A stretch of 64,000 nucleotides of DNA, taken from positions 345,293 to 409,292 of the forward strand of contig NZ_JAMZCY010000006.1 in the NCBI RefSeq assembly GCF_024519285.1. The letters are read 5' to 3'. Shown piece after piece: positions 1 through 8,136 of the stretch. Source of the stretch: Cohnella sp. WQ 127256. Lineage in GTDB: Bacteria > Bacillota > Bacilli > Paenibacillales > Paenibacillaceae. The position numbers and the translations under genes are program-made. Numbering within the stretch: the first letter of the stretch is position 1; every line of letters starts with the position of its first letter. A model generated the notes under the pieces. The model saw only the letters and a program-made list of their open reading frames with translations, was not told the DNA's origin and searched no databases.

Positions 1-2
1 TA

Positions 3-1211
3 GATAGTAAGCGATCGAATGTAAGTTCTCACAACCATACAGCTCCTGAGGGGGTTTCCTCTAGCATTACTGAAACGAAGAATCGGACTCCTGCAATCCT
101 TCGGGAGATGGATGCTGCTACATCAGGTAGTTCAGCATGGAAAGCGGAAGGCTTCTTAGAGGGAGGACTACGAGTATACTCATTTGTCATTTTACTTAAC
201 AATGATGAACAGGGGTTAAGGCAGGTGGGAGAGTTCCAAGAAACGTTAGACAAGCTCGCTGACGGATTGTTCACAGGGAGTCGTTGGACATATGCCATTC
301 GTTCTGACCAATGGCGCTTTCTGCTAGTCACTGCATATTCTTCCAATGTATCCTCTGTCATCCCCGAGGAGCTTGCGCGCAGAATAATCAATCTTGCTTC
401 TATGTATTACAATGTGAAAATTAGTGTGGTCTATGCTTCTGAGGCGGTAGATGAACAATCACTTGCGTCAGAAATGAGGCGCAACCGACAGGCGGAAGGT
501 CTGCTATTCTATTCGCAGCCCAAGCTGGGATGCTTGTCCAATCGTGAAAAGACGAGCGATGGGGATGAAGAGTTTCAGAGCGCAGAAATCAAGCTTAGGA
601 ATAGCTTGCGTAAACCGAATGCCAGCGCAATGGATCTGTGGGTTGAAAGCGCCTTAAATCTGGTGGATAAAGCGGCAGAACGGAATGTCCATCCCCGAGT
701 GCTGAAGCAGGCGATCAGCGGTGGTATATGGAGTATAGCTAATACGGAAGAGCTGGGGATTCGATATGCATGGGATGCTAAGCCATGGCTTGAGGTCGTG
801 GAAGCAGCAAATTCAGATTCGCATTTGAAGGAATCCATCCGCGAGCTTGCTGATGAGGTTACTGATTTTGCAGGACATTTCACTCCAGTGACTTCCTCAC
901 GTGAGGAAGTTCGCCGAGCAACACAATACTTGCAGGAGCGTTATTCGGAGCGGGTTACTATTGCAGATGTTGCTGTCTATGTGGGGCTTTCTGAGCCGTA
1001 TCTATGTCAAGTGTTCAAGGCGGATACAGGTCAGAGCATTCTGACCTATTTGAATGAAATTCGTATGACTAAAGCTTATGAAATGCTCTCAACGGGAAAC
1101 TATTTAGTAAAGCAAGCGGCCATCGAGGTAGGTATTCCCGATCCGTTCTACTTCAATCGGCTATTCAAGAAACGTTTTGGAGTTGCACCGAAAAATGTGA
1201 AGATGCCCTAG
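3..1211 (+). CDS. AraC-type response regulator (YesN family), 5'-truncated by window edge
   Basis: The frame is open without a stop from the first bases of the window, so the gene begins upstream and only its C-terminal ~400 residues are seen. The last ~100 residues are a two-helix AraC/XylS DNA-binding domain (for example VTIADVAVYVGLSEPYLCQVF, then the second helix pair ending DPFYFNRLFKKRFGVAP). The middle ~290 residues have no clear motif and match the linker region of YesN-like regulators. The family norm is an N-terminal receiver domain paired with a YesM-type sensor kinase; both would lie outside the window. The sugar ABC operon starts 193 bp downstream, so this is probably its activator. 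ATG at 108 is internal to the reading frame. The AraC call is solid; the receiver domain is inferred. Confidence 0.8.
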   Translation, partial: DSKRSNVSSHNHTAPEGVSSSITETKNRTPAILREMDAATSGSSAWKAEGFLEGGLRVYSFVILLNNDEQGLRQVGEFQETLDKLADGLFTGSRWTYAIRSDQWRFLLVTAYSSNVSSVIPEELARRIINLASMYYNVKISVVYASEAVDEQSLASEMRRNRQAEGLLFYSQPKLGCLSNREKTSDGDEEFQSAEIKLRNSLRKPNASAMDLWVESALNLVDKAAERNVHPRVLKQAISGGIWSIANTEELGIRYAWDAKPWLEVVEAANSDSHLKESIRELADEVTDFAGHFTPVTSSREEVRRATQYLQERYSERVTIADVAVYVGLSEPYLCQVFKADTGQSILTYLNEIRMTKAYEMLSTGNYLVKQAAIEVGIPDPFYFNRLFKKRFGVAPKNVKMP

Positions 1212-1344
1212 CTAGATAGTTAATCAATTGTATCCGGGAATAAACCTGTACGATCTTATGATGATTTCCTCGAAATGTCCATGATTGTGTTGCTCCTGTT
1301 TGCCTCAGATGAAAATTGTCCATGAACTTCATGCCTTTTGTTAA

Positions 1345-1373
1345 TTTAGCGATAATCCCTTAGCGCTTATAAT
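1345..1373 (+). promoter_or_regulatory. candidate promoter of the sugar ABC operon
   Basis: A perfect -10 hexamer TATAAT lies at 1368-1373, about 30 bp before the binding-protein start. The matching -35 position (1345-1350, TTTAGC) is poor, as expected for a promoter that needs an activator such as the AraC-type regulator just upstream. Confidence 0.45.
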
Positions 1374-1403
1374 GAGACCAACAAAGAATAAGGGGGTAAT
1401 TAA

Positions 1404-2822
1404 ATGAAACATAAGAAATGGTTAACAACAGTAGCCAGTTCCGTAGTAGCAGTGTCCTTGTTAGCTGGATGTGGTTCCAATAACAACAATTCGAACAATG
1501 CGTCTCCATCTGCTTCACCGTCTGCCTCGGCAAGCGCGTCTGCGGGAGGTAAGCAGTTCGAGAATACTGAATTGAACGTTGCGGTATTCCAAGGTGGTTA
1601 TGGCCGGGAGTATTGGGACACAATTGCGGAAGATTTCATGAAGGATTACCCTGGGACGAAAATCAACATTACAGCAAGTCCGAAAATTGCAGAACTCGTT
1701 CGACCGAAGATCGTAGCGGGCAACCCACCTGATTTTATGTACATTGCGGGTAGCGATAACCTGCCAATCATCGATGGACTAATTAAAGATAAAGCATTAA
1801 CTGATTTGAGCGACGTATTTAACTCTCCCTCAGAAGAGGGCGGTGCGCCACTGAAGGATAGAATTCTCCCAGGTGTTCTAGAGTCCCGTTCTAGCTCCCC
1901 TTATGGAGATGGAAAAGTATTCCTCGCACCTTATAACTATGGCGTTATGGGCTTGTGGTATAACAAAACATTGTTCGACACCAAGGGGATTAGCGTTCCA
2001 AAAACTTGGGATGAGTTTTTAGCTCTGACAGCGACTGCTAAAGATAACGGACGCGAGCTTTTCACCTACCAAGGGCTATATCCGGGCTACCTAGAGGAAA
2101 TGGTTGTTCCTTCGATCTATAGCGTCGGCGGCCAAGAAGCGCTTGATCAGTATTTTAATTTCGATCCTGAGTTCTGGAAAAGCGATACATTCAAGCAAGT
2201 ATGGGGCGTACTAGAGAAGGTTGCGACTGAGGATAACGCACTTATGAAGGGCACGATCGCTCTAAATCATACTCAAGCTCAAACGGCATTCATGCAAGGT
2301 AAAGCCATGTTCATCCCGAACGGAACTTGGTTCGAGGACGAAATGAAGGACGCGCCTCGTGAAGAAGGCTTCCAATTCGGATTCTTGGGCGCTCCGGCAT
2401 TCACAGCGGACAAGCCAGCAATGGCTATGACGAACGTCGAGCAAATGGTCATTCCAGCGAAAGCGAAAAATCCGGAATTGGCTAAGGAATTCCTGAAATA
2501 CTTGTATAGCGACAAAAGCGTTAAGCTGAACGCTGAGAAGTCCAAAGCGGTACTAGCAGTTAAAGGTGCTCCAGACATCGCGAAGGAATTCATTTCTGAA
2601 TCCACGTACAACGTGTATAAAGCAGTTGATGAAGGAATTGTTACGGTTAACGGTGCATTCAAGTCCGTAGCCAAAGGTAGCAAGTACAATCCAAGCGATG
2701 AGATCTATAAACCTATCTCTTCCATCATGAACAAACAGCTTACCGTTGCCGAGTATGGTGACAAGCTTTTCAAAATTTACACGAACATTCAAAAAGAGCT
2801 GAAAGAAAACGGAGCTGAGTAA
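1404..2822 (+). CDS. carbohydrate ABC transporter substrate-binding lipoprotein
   Basis: This 472-residue protein starts with a lipoprotein signal peptide ending in the lipobox LLAGC, so Cys23 would be lipidated and the protein held on the outer face of the membrane. An Asn/Ser/Ala-rich spacer (about residues 25-48) precedes a family 1 solute-binding fold. The stretch FQGGYGREYWDTIAEDF and the GNPPDFMYIAGSD segment recall the NgcE group that binds N-acetylglucosamine or chitobiose, but this is from memory and the ligand is not proven. A strong AAGGGGG ribosome site lies 9 bases before the ATG. Two permeases follow, then GH35 and GH29 enzymes, so the ligand is more likely a galactose/fucose-bearing oligosaccharide. 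No ATPase gene is in the operon; a shared MsmX-type ATPase is expected elsewhere. Confidence 0.88.
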   Translation: MKHKKWLTTVASSVVAVSLLAGCGSNNNNSNNASPSASPSASASASAGGKQFENTELNVAVFQGGYGREYWDTIAEDFMKDYPGTKINITASPKIAELVRPKIVAGNPPDFMYIAGSDNLPIIDGLIKDKALTDLSDVFNSPSEEGGAPLKDRILPGVLESRSSSPYGDGKVFLAPYNYGVMGLWYNKTLFDTKGISVPKTWDEFLALTATAKDNGRELFTYQGLYPGYLEEMVVPSIYSVGGQEALDQYFNFDPEFWKSDTFKQVWGVLEKVATEDNALMKGTIALNHTQAQTAFMQGKAMFIPNGTWFEDEMKDAPREEGFQFGFLGAPAFTADKPAMAMTNVEQMVIPAKAKNPELAKEFLKYLYSDKSVKLNAEKSKAVLAVKGAPDIAKEFISESTYNVYKAVDEGIVTVNGAFKSVAKGSKYNPSDEIYKPISSIMNKQLTVAEYGDKLFKIYTNIQKELKENGAE

Positions 2823-2842
2823 GTAGACTCCTGCTTCCCGGA

Positions 2843-2878
2843 AACCTGCCGCGTGTTTGGACAAAACCGGCAGGTTTT
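2843..2878 (+). terminator. intra-operon hairpin after the binding-protein gene
   Basis: A perfect 10-bp stem (AAACCTGCCG with CGGCAGGTTT) lies between the binding protein and the first permease. There is no long T run. In sugar ABC operons such hairpins usually stabilise the upstream message or partly terminate, giving more binding protein than permease. Confidence 0.6.
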
Positions 2879-2902
2879 CCTGCATCTTGAGGGGCGAAAG
2901 GA

Positions 2903-3805
2903 TTGGTGAATGCCATGAAAATGACTATGAAAACAAGACGGGGATTCTTCATAGCGGCCTGCTTAATTCCAGGTCTTATACTGTTTTTCCTGTTCAAAGT
3001 ATATCCGACCATACAGATTTTCCATAAATCCCTTTACTTATGGACCGGTGTTGGCGATAAGCCGAAATTTATCGGTCTCCAAAATTTCGTGGATATGTTC
3101 CATGACGATACGTTTCTTCTCGCTCTGCGCAACACGGGTTTCCTTATGCTCGTCGTTCCTGTATTAACGTTATTGATTGCGTTAATTAATGCATCACTAC
3201 TAACACAAACGAAGCTGAAGGAAAAGGGCTTCTACCGAACCGTATTTTTCTTCCCGAGTATTCTATCCTTCGTTGTCGTCGCGATTCTATGGTCGTTTAT
3301 CTACCATCCGACGATGGGATTCGTTAACGCTGGGCTTGAAATGATTGGTCTAGGAGATTGGGCGATGTCTTGGCTTGGCGATCAACGTACGGTGCTCTGG
3401 GCATTGGCGGTTACGTTAATCTGGCAAGCAGCTGGTTACTACATGGTCATGTACATGGCGGGTATAGACAGCATTTCACCTGATTTGTATGAGGCTTCAG
3501 GATTAGATGGAGCAACCCGTGTCCAACAGTTCTTCCATATTACGATCCCAATGCTATGGGAAATTATTCGTGTGACCATCATCTTCAGCATTAATGGAGT
3601 GATGACGATAAGCTTCGTCATTGTTTCGATCATGACGGCAGGCGGACCGGATCGTCACTCGGAGGTCGTAATGACGTACCTCTACAGCCAAGCATTCACG
3701 AACTCTAACTTCGGCTACGCTATGGCAATCGGCGTGTTTATCTTCATCGTCTCTGTCTCGCTGGCGTTGATCAGCAATAAATTAACGGAAAGGGGATCGA
3801 ACTGA
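2903..3805 (+). CDS. sugar ABC transporter permease, MalF type
   Basis: A 300-residue inner membrane permease with six predicted hydrophobic segments, the first at about residues 15-35 (FFIAACLIPGLILFFLF). The EAA loop is recognisable as YEASGLDGATRVQQFFHITIP, which docks onto the ATPase. The start is ambiguous: TTG 2903 has GAGGGG 8 bases upstream, GTG 2906 and ATG 2915 are also in frame. It follows the binding protein by 80 bp across a hairpin and is separated from the next permease by one base, so the two permeases are translated as a pair. It forms half of the heterodimeric translocation pore. Confidence 0.9.
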   Translation: MVNAMKMTMKTRRGFFIAACLIPGLILFFLFKVYPTIQIFHKSLYLWTGVGDKPKFIGLQNFVDMFHDDTFLLALRNTGFLMLVVPVLTLLIALINASLLTQTKLKEKGFYRTVFFFPSILSFVVVAILWSFIYHPTMGFVNAGLEMIGLGDWAMSWLGDQRTVLWALAVTLIWQAAGYYMVMYMAGIDSISPDLYEASGLDGATRVQQFFHITIPMLWEIIRVTIIFSINGVMTISFVIVSIMTAGGPDRHSEVVMTYLYSQAFTNSNFGYAMAIGVFIFIVSVSLALISNKLTERGSN

Positions 3806-3806
3806 T

Positions 3807-4676
3807 ATGTCTGCTAATCAAGCATCCATCAAGGCGAAAAAGAAAACTTCCGCGTCTCTCGGAAAGCTTGCGCTGCGGGTATTCCTGCTCGTGCAGACTT
3901 TCATCGTCGTATACCCTTTAATATGGAACGTATTTGCTTCACTCAAGACCAATCAGGAAGTCATGGAGAGCCCATGGGCCCTTCCTACCTCCTTCAATTG
4001 GGATAACTATGTTCGGGCTTTCACCACTGCCAAAATCGGCGACTACATGATTAACTCCGTCCTTGTCGTAGTCATGTCGATGGGGGTACTTTTGTTAGCT
4101 GCGGTTCCGACTGCTTATGTACTTGGACGGATGAAATTTCGCGGTCGTTCGTTCTTAACTAACTTCTATATGGCGGGTTTGTTCATCGGTGGTGTGTACA
4201 TTATCGTACCTCTGTTCATTATGATGAATGATCTCAGTATGCTTGATAACAGGTTCTGGCTCAGCGCCGTGTATGCGACCGGAAGCTTACCCTTTTCCGT
4301 ATTCTTGCTAACGGGATTCATGAAATCCATCCCACATGATTATGAGGAAGCAGCTATGATCGATGGGAGTGGCTATTTCGGTACGCTCTTCAAGGTCATT
4401 GTTCCGATGGCGCGCCCGGGGATCATTACGCTAATAGTGTTCAGCTTCTTCGATTTCTGGAATGAATATGTACTAGCGATGACTCTCATTACGGATGATG
4501 CTAAGAAAACAATCCCGATCGGCTTAGCGAATCTGATGCAGATTCAAACCTTCGCGACGGACTGGGGTTCTTTGTTCGCGGGTCTAGTCATCGTACTCGT
4601 ACCGACCATTCTTGTGTACGCGCTTCTTCAGAAGAAGCTAACCCAAGGAATGATGCTTGGTGGCGTGAAGGGTTAA
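3807..4676 (+). CDS. sugar ABC transporter permease, MalG type
   Basis: A 289-residue membrane protein with six hydrophobic segments and the MalG-type EAA loop (YEEAAMIDGSGYFGTLFKVIVP). Its ATG follows the previous stop after a single base, with an AAAGGGG ribosome site inside the upstream gene. It is the partner permease of the preceding gene. The GH35 gene starts 42 bp further on without an obvious terminator, so transporter and enzymes are likely one transcript. Confidence 0.92.
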   Translation: MSANQASIKAKKKTSASLGKLALRVFLLVQTFIVVYPLIWNVFASLKTNQEVMESPWALPTSFNWDNYVRAFTTAKIGDYMINSVLVVVMSMGVLLLAAVPTAYVLGRMKFRGRSFLTNFYMAGLFIGGVYIIVPLFIMMNDLSMLDNRFWLSAVYATGSLPFSVFLLTGFMKSIPHDYEEAAMIDGSGYFGTLFKVIVPMARPGIITLIVFSFFDFWNEYVLAMTLITDDAKKTIPIGLANLMQIQTFATDWGSLFAGLVIVLVPTILVYALLQKKLTQGMMLGGVKG

Positions 4677-4718
4677 TGTTAAAGTGTTAGTATCAGCCAA
4701 TAGGAAGGATGTTCCAAA

Positions 4719-6482
4719 TTGACTACATTCGCTACAGAAGGAAATCAGTTTATATATGAAGGCAAACCCATCCGGATTTTGTCGGGGGCCATTCATTACT
4801 TTCGTGTGGTGCCCGAATATTGGGAAGATCGTCTGCTTAAGCTTAAGGCTTGTGGATTTAATACGGTTGAAACTTATGTTGCATGGAACATACACGAACC
4901 TGTTGAGGGACAATTTCAGTTTGAGGGTATCGCAGATCTCGAGAGATTCGTCGAGCTCGCTGGTGAGCTAGGTCTACACGTGATCGTTCGACCAAGCCCG
5001 TATATATGTGCGGAGTGGGAGTTTGGTGGTTTACCATCATGGCTGTTGGCGGACGCTAATATGAGGCTTCGTTGTTATGATAAAGCTTACTTAGACAAAG
5101 TAGATGCTTATTTTGATGAGCTCCTACCGCGTCTTAAGCCATTGCTATGCACGAATGGTGGGCCGATTATCGCGATGCAAATTGAGAATGAATACGGTAG
5201 CTACGGCAACGACAAGCAATATTTAGGTTACATTCGAGATGCAATGATTAACCGCGATATGGATGTATTGTTATTTACCTCAGATGGGCCGGAGGACCAT
5301 ATGCTTCAAGGAGGCATGGTCGAGGGAGTGCTAGAGACGGTCAATTTTGGATCGCGTGCCGCAGAGGCATTCCGCAAGTTGCGTGAATATCAGCCGGAAG
5401 GTCCACTGATGTGTATGGAATTCTGGAATGGCTGGTTCGATCATTGGATGGAGGAGCATCAGTCTCGCCCAGCAGCAGAAATCGCAGAAGTTCTGGAGGA
5501 GATGCTGCAGGAAGACGCTTCGGTAAACTTCTACATGTTCCATGGCGGCACGAACTTCGGATTCTATAATGGTGCTAACCATATTAAACAATATGAGCCA
5601 ACTGTAAACAGCTATGATTATGATACGTTATTGAATGAATCCGGTGAGCCGACAGAGAAGTTCTATGCTGTACGTAAAGTATTGGAGCGTTACGTCGATT
5701 TGCCGGAGCTACAATTGCCTGCACCTATTCCGAAGCGAGCGTATGGAGAGGTTCGAATGGAGCAATCTGCGGACTTATTCGAACAGTTAAATGTTCTGTC
5801 CGCGCCAGTTGCACGGACTTGCCCGGATCCGATGGAGAAGGTAGGACAAGACTACGGCTTTATTGTTTATTCTACGCGGATTACAGGTCCGAGAAGTGGG
5901 ATGAAGCTGACGCTGCAGGAAGTGCGCGACCGTGCGCTTGTGTTTGCGAACGGAGTTTATGTTGGAACAGTAGAGCGTTGGAATCCTGTTGCCCTTCCGC
6001 TTGAAGTTCCAGCAGAAGGGGTTAGACTCGACATCCTAGTGGAAAATATGGGTCGTGTAAATTACGGACCTTTAATGCGTGATAGTAAAGGCATTACAGA
6101 AGGAGTTAGACTGGACAATCAGTTCCTCTATGATTGGACGATCTATCCGCTTCCATTGGACGCCAAGTCCCTTGAGGGACTTACTTATGAAGCGAACAGT
6201 GAAACGCGTCAAGCGGGGCAGAATCCGCTTCCGACTTTTTACCGAGGGACGTTTAATGTAGACCAACTGGCGGATACTTTTGTTCTTATGGACGGTTGGA
6301 CGAAGGGTAGCGTGTTCTTGAATGGCTTTAATCTAGGTCGCTACTGGGAAGCCGGTCCTACTCGTACTCTATATGTACCTGCCCCGCTGTTGCGGGAAGG
6401 GGAGAATGAGTTGGTCGTATTTGAAATTCATGGTACAGCGAATCCAGTCGTTAAACTGACCGACAAGGCTATCTTGGGTTAA
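4719..6482 (+). CDS. beta-galactosidase, glycoside hydrolase family 35
   Basis: A 587-residue GH35 enzyme that removes terminal beta-galactose. The N-terminal TIM barrel starts at once (FIYEGKPIRILSGAIHYFR). The acid/base is the second Glu of IENEYGSYG (Glu158) and the nucleophile is Glu234 in MCMEFWNGWFDHW, both in the order seen in known GH35 enzymes. The C-terminal ~200 residues form beta-sandwich domains, ending with the LNGFNLGRYWEAGP segment typical of the family. TTG at 4719 is the only workable start: AGGAAGGA sits 9 bases upstream and an in-frame stop lies at 4701. There is no signal peptide, so it should act in the cytoplasm on sugar imported by the upstream transporter. Confidence 0.92.
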   Translation: MTTFATEGNQFIYEGKPIRILSGAIHYFRVVPEYWEDRLLKLKACGFNTVETYVAWNIHEPVEGQFQFEGIADLERFVELAGELGLHVIVRPSPYICAEWEFGGLPSWLLADANMRLRCYDKAYLDKVDAYFDELLPRLKPLLCTNGGPIIAMQIENEYGSYGNDKQYLGYIRDAMINRDMDVLLFTSDGPEDHMLQGGMVEGVLETVNFGSRAAEAFRKLREYQPEGPLMCMEFWNGWFDHWMEEHQSRPAAEIAEVLEEMLQEDASVNFYMFHGGTNFGFYNGANHIKQYEPTVNSYDYDTLLNESGEPTEKFYAVRKVLERYVDLPELQLPAPIPKRAYGEVRMEQSADLFEQLNVLSAPVARTCPDPMEKVGQDYGFIVYSTRITGPRSGMKLTLQEVRDRALVFANGVYVGTVERWNPVALPLEVPAEGVRLDILVENMGRVNYGPLMRDSKGITEGVRLDNQFLYDWTIYPLPLDAKSLEGLTYEANSETRQAGQNPLPTFYRGTFNVDQLADTFVLMDGWTKGSVFLNGFNLGRYWEAGPTRTLYVPAPLLREGENELVVFEIHGTANPVVKLTDKAILG

Positions 6483-6513
6483 CTTAATAAAGTTTAGAAA
6501 GGGGAGCTTCAGG

Positions 6514-7947
6514 ATGGGAGTTTCGATTCGCGATGCAGCCCAGATTACCCCTTCACAGCGTCAGCTGTCATGGCAGGAACTGGAGTTTTACGGATTTATT
6601 CATTTTACAGTTAACACGTTTACGGATCGGGAATGGGGTTTGGGCGACGAGAGTCCATCTCTATTTCATCCTTCAGAGCTTAGTGCTTCGCAATGGGTAG
6701 AGGCGTGTCGGTCCGCTGGGATGAAGGGACTTATTCTAACTTGTAAGCATCATGACGGGTTTTGTTTGTGGCCAAGCGCTTATACCGAGCATTCGGTTAA
6801 AAATAGCCCATGGAACAGTGGCGAAGGGGACTTGGTTCGCGAGGTAGCGGACGCATGTCGTGAGGCGGGATTAAAGTTTGGTATTTACTTGTCTCCTTGG
6901 GATCGACACGAATCAAGCTACGGCAATTCTCCTGAGTACAACACGTTTTTTGTGAACCAGCTGCGGGAGCTGCTTAGTGGTTACGGAGAGTTATTCTGTG
7001 TATGGTTCGATGGAGCCTGCGGAGAAGGAACGAACGGCAAGCGCCAAGTTTATGACTGGGATGCTTATTATGGGATCATCCGGGAGCTTCAACCGAACGC
7101 TGTCATCTCTGTCTGTGGACCGGACGTACGCTGGTGTGGGAACGAAGCCGGGCATACGAGGACTTCGGAATGGAGTGTCGTACCAGCTAGCATGCAGGAT
7201 AATGAGAAGATTCAAGGGAATTCACAGCAGGCTGATGACGGCGAATTTGCCAAGCGCGTTAGCTCTGAGGAAGAAGATTTAGGGAGCCGGACTGTTCTCG
7301 CTGAAGCGGAAGAAGTGGTTTGGTATCCATCCGAGGTCAATACATCCATCCGTCCTGGATGGTTCTATCATGCAGCAGAGGATGACCTTGTGAAGTCATT
7401 GGATGAATTGATGGACCTGTACGAGCGAACAGTGGGTGGAAACGCGACCTTCCTGCTTAACCTCCCCCCAGATAAGCGTGGACTTATTCATGAGAATGAT
7501 GCCCGCAGGTTGAAGGAGCTAGGTCAACGAATCCAAGAGGTATATCGTATCAATCTGGCTAAGGACGCAGTGGTCCAAGCTTCCAGCGAGAAGGGATCTG
7601 ACAACGCTGCTCAGCGGATTACAGACGGAAGCTCATCGACATACTGGAGTGCAATTGAAGGCGTTGAGCAAGTAGAGCTGAATATCGACTTGGGCAGCGA
7701 GCAAGCCTTCGATCGGATTGTACTAGCTGAATACATTCGAGAAGGACAACGTATCGAACGCTTCAGTGTGGAATGGCAAGATGGAGAAGCATGGCAGCCA
7801 TTATATGAAGGAACTATCGTTGGCTACAAGCATATTTGCCGGTTCAACGAAGTAAAGGCAAGACGCCTTCGTCTTCTCATTGCTGAATCCAGATGGTGTC
7901 CAACATTAAGTAGATTTGAAGTGTATAACAGCGCAAACGATCAATGA
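6514..7947 (+). CDS. alpha-L-fucosidase, glycoside hydrolase family 29
   Basis: A 477-residue retaining alpha-L-fucosidase. Family marks are the substrate-binding stretch LILTCKHHDGFCLWPS, the SPWDRHESSYG segment, and the nucleophile Asp166 in VWFDGACGEG. After the ~345-residue barrel there is a C-terminal region resembling a discoidin/F5/8-type carbohydrate-binding fold (SGSDNAAQRITDGSSSTYWSA region, about residues 355-475). AAAGGGGAG lies 8 bases before the ATG. No signal peptide is visible, so it probably works in the cytoplasm with the adjacent beta-galactosidase. It is the last gene of the operon, followed by a terminator. Confidence 0.9.
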   Translation: MGVSIRDAAQITPSQRQLSWQELEFYGFIHFTVNTFTDREWGLGDESPSLFHPSELSASQWVEACRSAGMKGLILTCKHHDGFCLWPSAYTEHSVKNSPWNSGEGDLVREVADACREAGLKFGIYLSPWDRHESSYGNSPEYNTFFVNQLRELLSGYGELFCVWFDGACGEGTNGKRQVYDWDAYYGIIRELQPNAVISVCGPDVRWCGNEAGHTRTSEWSVVPASMQDNEKIQGNSQQADDGEFAKRVSSEEEDLGSRTVLAEAEEVVWYPSEVNTSIRPGWFYHAAEDDLVKSLDELMDLYERTVGGNATFLLNLPPDKRGLIHENDARRLKELGQRIQEVYRINLAKDAVVQASSEKGSDNAAQRITDGSSSTYWSAIEGVEQVELNIDLGSEQAFDRIVLAEYIREGQRIERFSVEWQDGEAWQPLYEGTIVGYKHICRFNEVKARRLRLLIAESRWCPTLSRFEVYNSANDQ

Positions 7948-7986
7948 TGGTTGTTTCAATTTCTAAGAGAGTCTGTTCGTAGGATG

Positions 7987-8020
7987 AGGTCAATCCAATT
8001 ATTCGGGTTGGCCTTTTTTT
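7987..8020 (+). terminator. Rho-independent terminator of the sugar operon
   Basis: A 10-bp stem with two G-U pairs (AGGTCAATCC with GGGTTGGCCT) is followed directly by a run of seven T. Confidence 0.85.
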
Positions 8021-8136
8021 CTATGATCGTATAGATTTATATGCGAATGTAATGATATACTCATCTCTGGACTTCCGTATATTGTAAAAAATGTACGATA
8101 ATCCGACGAATTCTAACATGAATCCAAGAGGTGCGA

